Assembly: GCF_000709085.1 (NCBI RefSeq)
Contig: NZ_JFBD01000037.1
Location: 1 to 41,162, forward strand
Reading direction: 5' to 3'
Length of the DNA stretch: 41,162 nt
Source: Virgibacillus alimentarius
GTDB taxonomy: Bacteria > Bacillota > Bacilli > Bacillales > Amphibacillaceae
This document shows, piece by piece, positions 34,350 through 41,162 of the stretch. The notes beneath the pieces were generated by a model. It saw only the letters and a program-made list of their open reading frames with translations, ran no database searches and was not told the origin of the DNA. Position 1 is the first letter of the stretch. Each line of letters opens with the position of its first letter. The position numbers were made by a program, and so were the translations under genes.

Positions 34350-34802
34350 TTAGAGTTCCTCTGCATATAAACCTAGCTTTTTTAGCTGTTTAATTAGCTC
34401 ATCTTTTTCGCTGTTATTTAGTCCAGCGAATATGTCTTGAATCGCTTCCTTATGTTTTGGAAAAATCTCATTCATAAGCTCTGTCCCCTCGTTTGTAATC
34501 ACTGCATATGTCACACGGCGATCTCTAGGGCAGGGTTTACGTTCAATAAAACTTTTCTTTTCCAGTTTATCTACGACATACGTGATACTGCTGCTCGCTA
34601 ATAATACTTTCGTTCCAATTTTCTGTATGGGTTGATCTCCTTTATGATAGAGTAACTCAAGCACAGCAAATTCCGTGGGATTTAGTCCGTACCTTCTTAT
34701 ATCTTCCTCAACGCGTTTTGTAATAGACTCCATGGCTCTGGATAAAACAACAAATAGCTTTAAAGATAAATCCTGTTCTTCAATATTGGACGATTGTTCC
34801 AT
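34350..34802 (-). CDS. mhqR: MarR family regulator, probable MhqR
   Basis: This 150-residue winged-helix repressor shows MarR features: LNPTEFAVLELLYHKGDQPI, a recognition helix region LLASSSITYVVDKLEKKSF and the wing ERKPCPRDRRVTYAVIT, with one Cys in the wing. The ATG at 34802 follows AAAGGGTG; the longer frame to 34871 runs across the operator. Just upstream is a perfect ATCTCGAATTCGAGAT palindrome, the sequence I recall as the B. subtilis MhqR (YkvE) box. MhqR responds to methylhydroquinone and catechol and represses dioxygenases and quinone/azoreductases. A quinone reductase gene lies downstream on the same strand. Confidence 0.8.
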   Translation of the reverse strand: MEQSSNIEEQDLSLKLFVVLSRAMESITKRVEEDIRRYGLNPTEFAVLELLYHKGDQPIQKIGTKVLLASSSITYVVDKLEKKSFIERKPCPRDRRVTYAVITNEGTELMNEIFPKHKEAIQDIFAGLNNSEKDELIKQLKKLGLYAEEL

Positions 34803-34821
34803 GAAAGACACCCTTTCATTA

Positions 34822-34837
34822 ATCTCGAATTCGAGAT
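34822..34837 (-). promoter_or_regulatory. MhqR operator
   Basis: ATCTCGAATTCGAGAT is a perfect 16-bp palindrome starting 20 bases before the mhqR start codon. It would let the regulator repress its own gene. Confidence 0.8.
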
Positions 34838-35018
34838 AATTATAAGACGAAATTTTGTTTCTGTCAATCATGAAAAGGGTTAAGTTATATTCCGTCAGCT
34901 AATGAAAATATCTGCCCCTTTCAGGGGGGAAAGACCGATTCATCCGCCCTTTACATTCTTGAAAATGGTGTTTTCTCGCCTAATAAAATAAAAGATATTA
35001 AACTTCCCCCTGGTCTAT

Positions 35019-35150
35019 CTATAAATTATCTAATATACTAACTTCACCATTACTTGTAATCACCCCATAATGACAATGTCCTTTCCCGCATAAAATTAAT
35101 TGTTTTTGTTCGAAATCATAAACGCAGTAAGGTTGAAGCTCGATCAAATC
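35019..35150 (-). pseudogene. Possible gene remnant
   Basis: A 43-codon minus-strand frame reads DLIELQPYCVYDFEQKQLIL then CGKGHCHYGVITSNGEVSIL. Its composition is protein-like and it contains a CxxGHCHYG block, but it has no start codon with an RBS and follows a stop codon directly. It looks like the C-terminus of a lost gene; I do not recognise the family. The rest of 34840-35250 shows nothing further. Confidence 0.35.
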
Positions 35151-35250
35151 TTATAATTTTTTATATGCTTTTGTTTCTCTAATTAATTCTTTGTGAGATT
35201 AATAATATCACTATCCAATAAAGCGTCTCAGTGAATTGTTCTGAACGAAC

Positions 35251-35290
35251 AAAAAATCCGTCCCTCCTACGTTTGGAGGGCGGATTTTTT
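35251..35290 (-). terminator. Terminator of the SAM-riboswitch transporter gene
   Basis: AAAAAATCCG-CCTCC and GGAGG-CGGATTTTTT form a long stem (35251-35267 with 35274-35290) with A and T runs on both sides, so it can work in either direction. Confidence 0.88.
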
Positions 35291-35294
35291 AAAT

Positions 35295-36635
35295 TTATGG
35301 ATATTTTCTATTTTGCGTACTTTGAGGCTGTGAAGTTTTTTCCGTTGTAAACTTCGGAAACCCTGTTGCAATTGCAATCATTCCAGCTACTGCGAGCAGT
35401 ACCGGATAGATGCAATATGGCATGATGGACACCGGTGAAATGGAGGCGATCCCAGCAACTGCCAGCAATTGTGCACCATATGGAAGAACCCCTTGAAAGG
35501 CACTCGCAAAAATATCTAGGATACTCGCTGAACGGCGCGGATCAACACCAAATCGTTCGGTAATTTGTTTGACTAACGGACCAACACTGATAATCGAAAT
35601 TGTATTGTTCGCTGTTGATAAATCAAATGCGCTGACAAGTCCGGCAATACCGGCTTCGGCACCTTTTCTTGACTTTATTCGACTATTGATAGCGTTTAGT
35701 AGAAAGGCGATGCCACCGTTGACACGAATCAATTCAACCAATCCGCCGAGTAAAATGGATAATAAGGATAATTCTTGCATGCCGGCCATTCCTTCACCAA
35801 GTAAATTCAGAAATTCCATGCCATCAAAAGTACCATAGAAAAAACCAACTAACCCCACAAAAATGGTGCCTCCAATTAGGACATAAATTACATTGACACC
35901 AACGACTGCAAAAATAAGTACAGCAAGATAGGGCAATACTTTAATCAAGTCGTATGGATGGTCTCCGCCAATAGATCCGCTTGCATTCCATGTCAGGACA
36001 CCAAAAATAACAGCAGCAACTATAGCGGTAGGCAGGGCGATAAAAATGTTAACTTTAAATTTATCGCTCATTTTGACAGCTTGTGTTCTAACAGCGGCGA
36101 TGGTTGTATCTGAGATCATGGACAAGTTGTCGCCGAACATCGCTCCGCTGATAATGGCCCCCATAAATAATGCTGTACTTATGCCTGTTTGTTCAGCTAA
36201 TCCAACACCGATTGGGGCAAGGGCAACAACCGTTCCGACTGATGATCCCATTGAAATAGAGATGAAACAGCCGATTACAAATAAACCAACAATGAGCAAG
36301 TTTTCCGGTAGAAAAGTCAGTCCAAGATTAACGGTTGATTCAACTGCACCGACACCTTCCGCGACCGAAGCAAAAGCGCCAGCTAATAGGTAGATAATAA
36401 CCATTAACATGATGTTTGGGTGACCTGCCCCTTTTGTCAGGTGATCGAGTTTATCTTTAAAGGTCATTTTTCTGTTCATGAACAGTGCGACTAATACAGC
36501 TATAAAAACCGCAACAAGCACTGGTAGTTCATAAAAATCCCCATTGATCACACCAGAACCGATAAATAAAATTAAAAAGATAAAGAATGGTAATAATGCC
36601 AACGCATTACCTTTTTTAATGCTTGATGAATTCAT
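35295..36635 (-). CDS. metT: NhaC-superfamily transporter, probable methionine transporter MetT
   Basis: This 446-residue membrane protein has about eleven helices and NhaC/antiporter-family blocks such as ISMGSSVGTVVALAPIGVGL, GAMFGDNLSMISDTTIAAV and FDLSTANNTISIISVGPL. On protein similarity alone it would be called a Na+/H+ antiporter. However, the gene stands alone behind a complete SAM-I riboswitch, as do the MetT transporters proposed from comparative genomics, so methionine uptake is the better prediction. Transcription would be turned off by high S-adenosylmethionine. It ends in a strong terminator. Confidence 0.82.
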   Translation of the reverse strand: MNSSSIKKGNALALLPFFIFLILFIGSGVINGDFYELPVLVAVFIAVLVALFMNRKMTFKDKLDHLTKGAGHPNIMLMVIIYLLAGAFASVAEGVGAVESTVNLGLTFLPENLLIVGLFVIGCFISISMGSSVGTVVALAPIGVGLAEQTGISTALFMGAIISGAMFGDNLSMISDTTIAAVRTQAVKMSDKFKVNIFIALPTAIVAAVIFGVLTWNASGSIGGDHPYDLIKVLPYLAVLIFAVVGVNVIYVLIGGTIFVGLVGFFYGTFDGMEFLNLLGEGMAGMQELSLLSILLGGLVELIRVNGGIAFLLNAINSRIKSRKGAEAGIAGLVSAFDLSTANNTISIISVGPLVKQITERFGVDPRRSASILDIFASAFQGVLPYGAQLLAVAGIASISPVSIMPYCIYPVLLAVAGMIAIATGFPKFTTEKTSQPQSTQNRKYP

Positions 36636-36747
36636 TTCTATCTTCCCCTTTAATGTAATGCTATTTTGTGAATGACAAGGGTTTGTTTATAGATCTTTTA
36701 CCGTGTCTTTCAAAATCTTACAACGTATAAAAAATCAGTATAAAAAC

Positions 36748-36771
36748 AAAAAACCTTCCGCTTTGGAAGGA
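36748..36771 (-). terminator. Riboswitch-controlled terminator
   Basis: On the minus strand CCTTCC and GGAAGG with a 5-base loop are followed by TTTTTTG. It lies directly after the SAM riboswitch and before the transporter gene, so it is the expression platform. Confidence 0.85.
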
Positions 36772-36785
36772 GTTAGTCTAAACAC

Positions 36786-36896
36786 CTTATCTTCCAAAAC
36801 GCTTGAAACGCGATTTGCTGGAATTGGCACCTTGCATTTAATTAAAACAGGTTGCCGGGCTTCATAGGGCCAGATCCCTCAGCCACTCTGGATAAG
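36786..36896 (-). ncRNA. SAM-I riboswitch (S-box)
   Basis: On the minus strand it begins CTTATCCAGAGTGGCTGAGG, continues with GGCCCTATGAAGCCCGGCAA and GGTGCCAATTCCAGC, and ends GGAAGATAAG. These are the conserved S-box blocks, with P1 closed by CTTATC/GATAAG. A terminator follows within 20 bases. It controls the single transporter gene at 35295-36635. Confidence 0.97.
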
Positions 36897-36921
36897 TTTG
36901 TATGAAATTTGTATGATAGAT

Positions 36922-36950
36922 AGTGTAGTATAATATTGCGAAAGTGTCAA
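36922..36950 (-). promoter_or_regulatory. Promoter of the SAM riboswitch transcript
   Basis: On the minus strand TTGACA (36950-36945) and TACACT (36927-36922) are 17 bases apart; transcription would start about 20 bases before the S-box. Confidence 0.75.
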
Positions 36951-36991
36951 TGAATTTGTGATTTTTTAAAAATCTATGAAACATATCATAA

Positions 36992-37197
36992 ATCGATGAA
37001 CCCTTCGAATTAAACAAATGCACGGAATTAGCTACGCATGAAAAGCAATATTATTCAAATCTAAAAAAAGATTATGAAGGAGATCAAAAATTTTTAGTAT
37101 TGCTAAGAAATTTATCAATGAGTGTACTATCCCTATTGATTTAAATATATGGTATACAGCAACTGGTAAGAAATTAAAGATCCAATTCTTCAGTTAA
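36992..37197 (+). pseudogene. Possible frameshifted gene remnant
   Basis: Two overlapping plus-strand frames read like one decayed protein. The first (36992-37144) gives IDEPFELNKCTELATHEKQY then YSNLKKDYEGDQKFLVLLR. The second (37078-37197) continues AKKFINECTIPIDLNIWYTA then TGKKLKIQFFS and stop. No start codon with RBS was found. I do not recognise the family, and chance open frames cannot be excluded. Confidence 0.35.
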
Positions 37198-37209
37198 AAC
37201 GACCAACAA

Positions 37210-38091
37210 TTAGATTTCCTCCTCAAAAGACAAGTTTATTGGTTCATCCAATAACTCCGATTGAATCTCTAGATTTGTTGTCGGTACATCTTCTTCTACT
37301 TCTTCAAAGGTAAACTGATCCACCCACACTTGCCCATGCCCTGATAAAATAATGCCAAACGCTATAACGGAACTGCCTGAAGGAACGTCTAAAACAATCG
37401 AATACCGGTTCCAGTTCGTATTTCCTTTTATTGGGCGATCACTCATATTATCGAACTGTAATATATCATCGGAGACACCATCTACTCTCATCCACATACT
37501 AGAAAAGGACCCTACATCTTTCGTTTTTAGGAAACAAGAAAGTCTAATGCGTTTCCCAATAAACTTATCCGCTTTAAATTGCTGCATCATTGTGGCAAAA
37601 TTTGTTTGATCAAGTACTGTTTTAGATTTTAAGTAACCCGACGCTTTCCCTTGATGAACAACTTCGCGATCAATTCCCATCTCATAATTAAACGGATCAG
37701 ATCCGCTTAAAAACCATCCTTTTACTTGTTTATTCATATAAGATTCCTCCTTATTTTCCATCATAACTGACATTAGCCTTCGATATTGCCCAGGCGGCAA
37801 ACGATAATATTTTTTGAAGGCTCTTGTAAAAGCCTCTTGAGATTCAAAATAATAATAAAATGCTATATCAAGAATCCGTTCGTTGGTGTAGAGTAAAGCC
37901 GCTGAAGCATTTGCCAAACGTCGCATCCGAATGTACTCAGTAATAGACGTGCCAATTACTGAACAAAATATTCGATGAAAATGAAATTTAGAAAAGCCCG
38001 CCTGCTTCGCTAAATCATCCATCGTTAGTGATTCATGTAGGTGATCTTCGATATAGTTAATGGTTTCATGAATAATGTCTTCATAATGCAT
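37210..38091 (-). CDS. AraC family regulator with C-terminal beta domain
   Basis: This 293-residue protein has an N-terminal AraC/XylS DNA-binding domain (about residues 1-105, with LTMDDLAKQAGFSKFHFHRI and the second helix-turn-helix ILDIAFYYYFESQEAFTRAF). The C-terminal half (about 125-275) contains GWFLSGSDPFNYEMGIDREV and a beta-rich stretch with WNRYSIVLDVPSGSSVIAFG. That recalls jelly-roll, carbohydrate-binding-module-like folds. An unusual N-terminal placement of the HTH with a fused binding domain suggests ligand sensing. The start at 38091 follows GGGAGGG. Confidence 0.82.
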   Translation of the reverse strand: MHYEDIIHETINYIEDHLHESLTMDDLAKQAGFSKFHFHRIFCSVIGTSITEYIRMRRLANASAALLYTNERILDIAFYYYFESQEAFTRAFKKYYRLPPGQYRRLMSVMMENKEESYMNKQVKGWFLSGSDPFNYEMGIDREVVHQGKASGYLKSKTVLDQTNFATMMQQFKADKFIGKRIRLSCFLKTKDVGSFSSMWMRVDGVSDDILQFDNMSDRPIKGNTNWNRYSIVLDVPSGSSVIAFGIILSGHGQVWVDQFTFEEVEEDVPTTNLEIQSELLDEPINLSFEEEI

Positions 38092-38297
38092 GGGGTCCCT
38101 CCCTTTATTAATAGAATAGCAAAAAGAAAAGGAAACTTTTTGATTATTTTTGCGAAAAATCACATTTACAGAGATGTATCAGCTTTTCTAAAATTTTTAT
38201 CGTCCATTAAAAATTTTGTGCACAATTCAGCGTCAAAGATCATAGGCTATATATAGGAGCAGTTTTCTATACCGCAGAAAAGGTTGGATGTGCAAAT

Positions 38298-38834
38298 ATG
38301 AAAAACGGTACCGATAACCACTATTGGTTTCAAAATCTACAAGAAAATCGAATGTCATTTGAACAAGTCTTTCATCATATTGTAAAATTCATGCATTCTG
38401 AACCATATGGCAATTACCGATTAATGGTAGGCACGGATTCTCAAGTACATCAAAAAATGACCCTCTTCATAACTGGAATTGTCATACTAAACAAAGGAAG
38501 CGGTGTATGGGCATGCATTAGAAAAGTGATTATTCCGTGGAAAATGCTGCATCTTCATGAGCGAATTTCATACGAAATGTCCTTGTCTGAGGAGATTGTT
38601 TCCTTATTTACTGAAGAAAGAAAAAAACAGTTAGTCAATATCGTCCTTCCTTATCTTTATCAAGGAGCTTCATTTTCAATAGAAGGTCATATTGATATTG
38701 GAGCTGGTAAAAGGAATAAAACACGTAAATTTGTTAAAGAAATGGTTACAAGAATGGCAGCAATGGGAGTCGAACCAAAAATTAAGCCGAATGCCTTTGT
38801 AGCCTCTAGCTATGCAAATCGTTATACAAAATAA
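38298..38834 (+). CDS. ykuK: RNase H-like YkuK family protein
   Basis: This 178-residue protein matches the YkuK (DUF458) family. LMVGTDSQVHQKMTLFITGI carries the Asp-containing RNase H-like first strand. EGHIDIGAGKRNKTRKFVKE and a C-terminal AFVASSYANRYTK are conserved. The fold suggests nuclease-like activity, but no function is established. The RBS is weak (AAAGG further upstream), so the exact start is less sure. It converges with the amine oxidase gene. Confidence 0.85.
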   Translation: MKNGTDNHYWFQNLQENRMSFEQVFHHIVKFMHSEPYGNYRLMVGTDSQVHQKMTLFITGIVILNKGSGVWACIRKVIIPWKMLHLHERISYEMSLSEEIVSLFTEERKKQLVNIVLPYLYQGASFSIEGHIDIGAGKRNKTRKFVKEMVTRMAAMGVEPKIKPNAFVASSYANRYTK

Positions 38835-38848
38835 ACAATTCGATAAAA

Positions 38849-38915
38849 ATGTTCCTTCCTACAAATACAGAGATAACGATCTTCTTATCTTTGAATTCAT
38901 CTAACGAAGGAACAT
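38849..38915 (-). terminator. Hairpin between ykuK and amine oxidase gene
   Basis: A 10-bp stem ATGTTCCTTC/GAAGGAACAT (38849-38858 with 38906-38915) encloses a second stem (AGAGATAA/TTATCTTT). On the minus strand it is followed by TTTTATCG, so it probably ends the amine oxidase transcript. Confidence 0.55.
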
Positions 38916-39012
38916 GCGTACATTTTTGTCTCATGAAAAAGTTTAAATTCGATTGTCAATTGCAGATTTACATATACAGCAAAGAAGGTATAAGCCTCTT
39001 AAATTGATCGTT

Positions 39013-40122
39013 TCATAAATATGTTTTGTATACGTGAATAACTTCAAAAACCGCACGCTCAGCTGCTTGAAGTGCTCCTTCAAGATGTCCCCCAAATTCA
39101 GAAGAGGTTTCTGTACCAGCAAAAATGATCTTCTTCTCCCACGCAGTAGTATTCGTCGGTGGACCGTATTTTGGAAAAGCTTTAAGCGGTTTAAAATCGG
39201 CGTCAACCGCAGTTTCGGGATCGCTGGACCAATCTTTGTATAGGAGTGAAATTGGTTTTTCAGCGGAAGGCCCAAAGAGCCGCGTTAACTGATCAACAAC
39301 AAGCTTGAGAACTTTCTCCTCACCTAGTTCATGCCGAATCTTTGCAGGTATCCCAAAGAAACCAAAGAGAGCACCGTAACCTGTACCGGATGATGCATCG
39401 TGGATCTCCTGCAAGGGGCCGCCCCAGCTCATTACCTGGCCAGAAAGTCCATCATCTCGCCAAAAGGGGCGATTATAAATCGCAACTGCCTTGGCCTGTC
39501 CCGCCATCCATGTAGGCTTGTCCATTAAGTTCGACGTAAGCTTGGCAGGGAGAGACGGCGAGAATGCTATACGTTGTGCCACTATTCGGGGCGGTAATGC
39601 TAAGATAACAGCTCCTGCACGTATACTTTCCTTTTTTCCATCGGCGAGGTCTGCTTTGAGGGTGATCGCTCCTTCTTCATCCATACGAATTGCCGTTACA
39701 CACGTGTCTAATTCGACCGTGCCATGAGGAAGAGTAGCCGCTACGGCGTCAATGAGAGACTGAATACCCCCAATGAGACGCACCGATTTTTCAACAGCTC
39801 CTTGTGGTAACACGTGTCGCTGTACGGGGGCATTTTGAGATTGCTCAAATAGTATTGCTCCTTCGGTGTATTGTTCGAATGTCCTTAAGTCGAGTTCCCT
39901 GACAAGACTGGAGATAACAGGCTCATGTTGCGGCCAAAACCATGTTGGTCCTAGATCAAACTTGCCGAGATCAGGCCTGTCCGCGGGCGCCTTACTTAAA
40001 ACTCTACCTCCAATTCGTCCTCGCGATTCTAAAACTTTGCATTCGATGCCTTGTGAAATAAGCATAGAGGCAGCACGAAGACCACTTAAGCCAGCCCCAA
40101 CGATTATAATAGGATTGTTCAT
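39013..40122 (-). CDS. FAD-dependent amine oxidase (flavin monoamine oxidase family)
   Basis: This 369-residue flavoenzyme has an N-terminal ADP-binding motif (IIIVGAGLSGLRAASMLISQ) and VLESRGRIGGRV. DLGPTWFWPQHEPVI follows, then a C-terminal FAD contact block IIFAGTETSSEFGGHLEGAL. It is shorter than typical monoamine oxidases (about 450 residues). It would oxidise a primary or secondary amine with release of peroxide; the substrate is unknown. Base composition here is clearly richer in G+C (about half) than in flanking genes, which suggests recent horizontal acquisition. No signal peptide is seen. Confidence 0.85.
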   Translation of the reverse strand: MNNPIIIVGAGLSGLRAASMLISQGIECKVLESRGRIGGRVLSKAPADRPDLGKFDLGPTWFWPQHEPVISSLVRELDLRTFEQYTEGAILFEQSQNAPVQRHVLPQGAVEKSVRLIGGIQSLIDAVAATLPHGTVELDTCVTAIRMDEEGAITLKADLADGKKESIRAGAVILALPPRIVAQRIAFSPSLPAKLTSNLMDKPTWMAGQAKAVAIYNRPFWRDDGLSGQVMSWGGPLQEIHDASSGTGYGALFGFFGIPAKIRHELGEEKVLKLVVDQLTRLFGPSAEKPISLLYKDWSSDPETAVDADFKPLKAFPKYGPPTNTTAWEKKIIFAGTETSSEFGGHLEGALQAAERAVFEVIHVYKTYL

Positions 40123-40270
40123 TTTCTTACCTCCAGTCGTTCTGAGTTTACCCCATTCAATACAAATAGAATAAACTCGTTTAATAATAAAAGAAAATAT
40201 TATGCATTTTTCGCAGTTTTTTATAATTGATTAAAAAATAATCGATTCGCTTGTTGAAGAATGGTATCCT

Positions 40271-40570
40271 TTAGCTGAATAAAAATCCCATTATGAATGG
40301 CGAGATGATAAGTAATACAGAAATTATAATTAGTGCCAATGAAACTTTCTTTGGAAGTGTTGCCCTTCCCTTTCCTTTATACCAACCAGAAAATTGCAGC
40401 TTATTTCTATATAAAACAAAAAGTAATACTACTATTGCTAATGCACCAAGCCAAGAATAAGTTTCAGTCGCTTCATTAATTGTATAAATGTTTCCTATAA
40501 TCATCCATCCCACTCCACCAAGAAGTGCAAATATAACAATAATACGGAGCAGCTCAAATAATGTTCTCAT
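40271..40570 (-). CDS. Small membrane protein with three predicted helices
   Basis: This 99-residue protein has hydrophobic segments at about residues 8-28, 40-54 and 77-97, separated by a basic loop (NKLQFSGWYKGKGRATLPKK). AGGAG lies 8 bases before ATG. I do not recognise the family. It stands alone between the amine oxidase gene and a long intergenic region. Confidence 0.7.
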   Translation of the reverse strand: MRTLFELLRIIVIFALLGGVGWMIIGNIYTINEATETYSWLGALAIVVLLFVLYRNKLQFSGWYKGKGRATLPKKVSLALIIISVLLIISPFIMGFLFS

Positions 40571-40637
40571 TTCTAATTCTCCTATCTTAAAAAGGCACTG
40601 AACCCCAGAACCTGTTTGTTATGAATATGGATAATTC

Positions 40638-40769
40638 CTATAACTCAACTTTTAGGCCTCTATTCCCTTCCACAAGAAGTGTTCGGTAGTAATTTTCTTC
40701 TTGCCATGCCCCAAAAACTTTATTAATGATGTAACCAATATCTTTCAAAAACAAATATTCACAATTCAT
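40638..40769 (-). CDS. Possible 43-residue ORF or gene remnant
   Basis: The frame starts MNCEYLFLKDIGYIINKVFG and ends GNRGLKVEL. The composition is protein-like (AWQEENYYRTLLVEGN) but no RBS precedes the ATG; only a TATAAT-like sequence overlaps it. It may be the tail of a deleted gene. Confidence 0.35.
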   Translation of the reverse strand: MNCEYLFLKDIGYIINKVFGAWQEENYYRTLLVEGNRGLKVEL

Positions 40770-41124
40770 TATATCTAATATACGATTTTAAAGTATAAAA
40801 TGTAAACAAAATTAACATGTAAATATAAATGTCTATTTCTTTATACAGATTACCTCATAAATGTCTACTAAATATGTTTTAGTAAAAAAGTAATTTTATC
40901 CTACTTAATCATTTATCTACTTATTTAATATAAAAATTTCTGAAAATTAATTAAAGTGGGATTTTGGAATAAAAGTTGCATTTTATATGTTAAAAAGGAG
41001 GGGTTACTATTTTGAATTAAATTATTCTATCTGTATGGGAATAATATTGATCACATTAAAATGATACTTATTCAACGACAAATGTCATGACATGGACATA
41101 GTATAATTATCTAGGAGGGTTTTG
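40770..41124. promoter_or_regulatory. AT-rich spacer with promoter and palindrome
   Basis: This is mostly AT-rich with no ORF. AAAAAGGAGGGG at about 40995 is RBS-like but the only following start leads to a stop after two codons. ATGTCATGACAT (41082-41093) is a perfect 12-bp palindrome just upstream of the -10 TATAAT (41102-41107), a likely operator for the gene starting at 41125. No good -35 was seen. Confidence 0.5.
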
Positions 41125-41162
41125 ATGGAAGCTTCGGTGAAAGACTTACCTCAAGGAAAAAA
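41125..41162 (+). CDS. 5' end of a gene running off the window
   Basis: ATG at 41125 follows AGGAGGG by 5 bases and opens a frame reading MEASVKDLPQGK to the window edge. TATAAT lies 18 bases upstream of the ATG, leaving a very short leader. Too little is visible to name the product. Confidence 0.6.
   Translation, partial: MEASVKDLPQGK

Noticed and set aside
38943-39275. 110-codon minus-strand frame at the amine oxidase 3' end
   Set aside because: It is a shadow of the amine oxidase gene in another frame, with no RBS.

Overview
The window looks like a chromosomal segment from a low-GC, spore-forming member of the Bacillaceae, most likely of the Oceanobacillus/Virgibacillus group. The signs are small acid-soluble spore proteins, B. 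subtilis-like genes (mreBH, ykuK, pfeT, uup/yfmR, and a rib operon in the B. subtilis order), PerR, Fur, Fnr, CcpA and MhqR type sites, and the 5' part of a group IIC intron close in sequence to the Oceanobacillus iheyensis intron. No rRNA, tRNA, CRISPR array or prophage was seen.

Layout. 1-210: 5' end of a group IIC intron on the minus strand, next to a terminator hairpin. 210-2370: iron-efflux P-type ATPase pfeT behind a tandemly duplicated promoter/PerR operator with a Fur box. 2360-7170: BrkB/YihY and YtxH proteins, an alanine/glycine:Na+ symporter, a SRAP DNA-crosslink protein and a glutaminase. 7170-9535: secreted CAP-domain protein and mreBH. 9600-12770: lysine 6-dehydrogenase-like enzyme and a sodium:neurotransmitter-type transporter, with a cre site between them. 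12900-17200: a hypothetical protein behind a structured RNA leader, a C45 acyltransferase, the ABC-F protein Uup/YfmR and a small membrane protein.

17260-21140: riboflavin operon (FMN riboswitch, terminator, ribD-ribE-ribBA-ribH) in which ribD carries two one-base deletions. 21147-29425: Fnr-controlled nitrate respiration operon (hemerythrin-like protein, two unrecognised small proteins, narG-narH-narJ-narI) followed by a second hemerythrin protein; narG has a one-base frameshift in an A7 run just before its conserved C-terminus. 29560-30430: spore protein genes. 30485-34840: RraA-like protein, MerR/TipAS regulator, amidohydrolase, and a quinone-stress pair (WrbA-type quinone reductase and MhqR). 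35250-36950: NhaC-superfamily transporter under a SAM-I riboswitch, therefore probably a methionine transporter (MetT). 36950-41162: gene remnants, AraC-type regulator, YkuK, a GC-rich amine oxidase that looks acquired, a small membrane protein, and the first codons of a gene that runs off the right edge.

Much of the interest is regulatory: two riboswitches, one unrecognised structured leader, a duplicated PerR/Fur control region, an Fnr box spaced as in a class II promoter, and a palindrome matching the MhqR operator. The three frameshifts (two in ribD, one in narG) are either real lesions or sequencing errors and should be resolved before any metabolic conclusion is drawn.
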